Source: Niastella sp. OAS944
Lineage (GTDB): Bacteria > Bacteroidota > Bacteroidia > Chitinophagales > Chitinophagaceae
Direction of reading: 5' to 3'
DNA: 64,000 nt
Assembly (NCBI GenBank): GCA_024809215.1
Contig: JANUBW010000012.1
Span: 62,001 to 126,000 of the forward strand
Below the pieces are notes generated by a model. That model ran no database searches, was not told the origin of the DNA, and saw nothing but the letters and a program-made list of their open reading frames with translations. Below, in pieces: positions 63,144 to 64,000 of this stretch. Position 1 is the first letter of the stretch. Each line of letters starts with the position of its first letter. The translations under genes were made by a program, and so were the position numbers.

Positions 63144-64000
63144 ATGAATCTCGCATTTACGTTTAATGCGATAAGGGCAATGCCATGCACCTTACGCAAC
63201 CACCTTTCCAACACAACCAACCGTTGTTTGTTCACCATTACTTTATTATTCTTTCTTGCGCCCGTTCAGTTGTCCGCGCAAAAACAAATGGAACGCCTTA
63301 ACCGCGGCGTAGTTGCCGTTCGCACCAGCACCAGCCAGGTGTACGTGGGCTGGCGTCTTTTTGGCAACGACCCTTCGGGTATAGGGTTTAACGTTTACCG
63401 TAATTCAACCCTGTTGAACGCTACTCCTATCACCGGTTCAACCAATTATGTCGACAACATCAGCACCAACAGCACGTATTCGGTTCGCCCCGTAATAAAT
63501 GGAGTTGAACAGGCTTCTTCAGAACTGGCCAGTGTGTGGGCACAAAACTATTTAAACATTCCGTTGCAGATACCCGGTGGCGGCACCACGCCCGACGGTG
63601 TAGCTTACACGTACAGCGCCAACGACTGTAGCGTAGGCGATGTTGATGGCGACGGCGATTATGAGTTCATTGTTAAATGGGACCCATCTAATTCCAAAGA
63701 CAATTCGCAAAGCGGTTATACCGGCAATGTGTATCTCGACTGCTACCAAACAAACGGTACCCGTTTGTGGCGTATTGATCTGGGCCGCAACATTCGCGCC
63801 GGCGCTCACTACACCCAATTCCTGGTGTATGATTTTGATGGCGACGGCAAAGCCGAAGTGGCCTGTAAAACAGCCGACGCTACCATTGACGGGGCAGGAA
63901 CCGTTATTGGCAGCTCAAGCGCCGACTATCGCAACTCAAGTGGTTATGTATTAAGCGGGCCCGAATACCTCACCGTGTTCAACGGGCAAACAGGCGCCGC
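63144..64000 (+). CDS. PL11 rhamnogalacturonan endolyase, partial
   Basis: Begins at ATG 63144 and runs off the right edge; 285 codons are visible. An N-terminal basic/polar lead (MNLAFTFNAIRAMPCTLRN) precedes a hydrophobic signal segment ending in QLSA-QKQMERL. The start of the mature enzyme, 'LNRGVVAVRTSTSQVYVGWRLFGNDPSGIGFNVYRN', and the metal-binding-like repeats 'VGDVDGDGDYEFIVKWDPSNSKDN' and 'VYDFDGDGKAEVACKTADAT' are the PL11 beta-propeller signature (YesW/YesX). It cleaves rhamnogalacturonan I of pectin by beta-elimination. It fits with the GH115 gene at the left edge as plant cell-wall degradation capacity. Confidence 0.92.
   Translation, partial: MNLAFTFNAIRAMPCTLRNHLSNTTNRCLFTITLLFFLAPVQLSAQKQMERLNRGVVAVRTSTSQVYVGWRLFGNDPSGIGFNVYRNSTLLNATPITGSTNYVDNISTNSTYSVRPVINGVEQASSELASVWAQNYLNIPLQIPGGGTTPDGVAYTYSANDCSVGDVDGDGDYEFIVKWDPSNSKDNSQSGYTGNVYLDCYQTNGTRLWRIDLGRNIRAGAHYTQFLVYDFDGDGKAEVACKTADATIDGAGTVIGSSSADYRNSSGYVLSGPEYLTVFNGQTGA

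Noticed and set aside
1-64000. Prophage, integrative element or defence island
   Set aside because: No integrase, transposase, phage structural genes (other than the encapsulin HK97-type shell, which is in a typical cargo operon), restriction enzyme or toxin-antitoxin pair was recognised, and composition looks even by eye.

Overview
The window comes from a member of the Bacteroidota, most likely a soil or plant-associated Chitinophagaceae (Niastella/Chitinophaga type). This rests on SusC/SusD genes, type IX secretion (T9SS) type B sorting domains with PorP/SprF partners, FecI/FecR regulators, TAnnTTTG-type -7 promoter boxes, GH115 and PL11 enzymes for plant polysaccharides, and weak Shine-Dalgarno sites. 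No tRNA, rRNA, CRISPR array, integrase or transposase was recognised. Two genes run off the ends: a GH115 alpha-glucuronidase (left) and a PL11 rhamnogalacturonan lyase (right).

Layout. 1-2.3 kb: GH115 enzyme. 2.4-5.0 kb: a two-gene operon for a family 2A encapsulin shell and its cysteine desulfurase cargo, which carries a long N-terminal targeting extension; this is the most striking system in the window. 5.2-9 kb: small proteins, a GNAT acetyltransferase, a TPR protein and lipoproteins. 9.0-11.3 kb: an AhpD-like protein, a YCII/DGPF protein and an ECF42-type sigma factor with a long C-terminal extension, the last two separated by two strong hairpins. 11.4-15.8 kb: an unrecognised secreted protein with a Cys-rich tail, DUF488, an AraC regulator, an orphan T9SS sorting-domain-like protein and a single-domain response regulator. 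15.8-16.5 kb: non-coding tract with 21-bp repeats. 16.7-19.8 kb: an outer-membrane barrel candidate, a small membrane protein and a LytS/LytTR two-component pair.

20.0-41.7 kb, all on the minus strand: a giant 4090-residue T9SS type B surface protein, a 1417-residue PKD-rich type B protein, PorP/SprF, an OmpA-family TPR/PD40 protein, a second PorP/SprF and a collagen-like lipoprotein. This looks like a surface-adhesin export locus in which cargo proteins sit with their dedicated PorP/SprF partners.

42.0-52.1 kb: an ECF sigma/FecR/SusC/SusD/zinc metallohydrolase lipoprotein/DUF4302 uptake locus. Two near-identical ECF-type promoters, with the same boxes at the same spacing, lie upstream of fecR and susC. 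52.6-64 kb: an orphan ECF sigma factor, a TerB-like protein, gamma-glutamyltransferase, an L,D-transpeptidase lipoprotein, two small proteins, a flavin amine oxidase, a nucleotide pyrophosphatase/phosphodiesterase-like enzyme and the PL11 lyase.

Scattered through the intergenic regions are more than a dozen imperfect inverted repeats. Each arm is built from short degenerate words (for example GGTTGCAGG, CGTGAAACGG, GTTGACAAG, GCTAATGTG) and the opposite arm is their reverse complement. The architecture is constant while the words differ between loci; this is the main unexplained non-coding signal.
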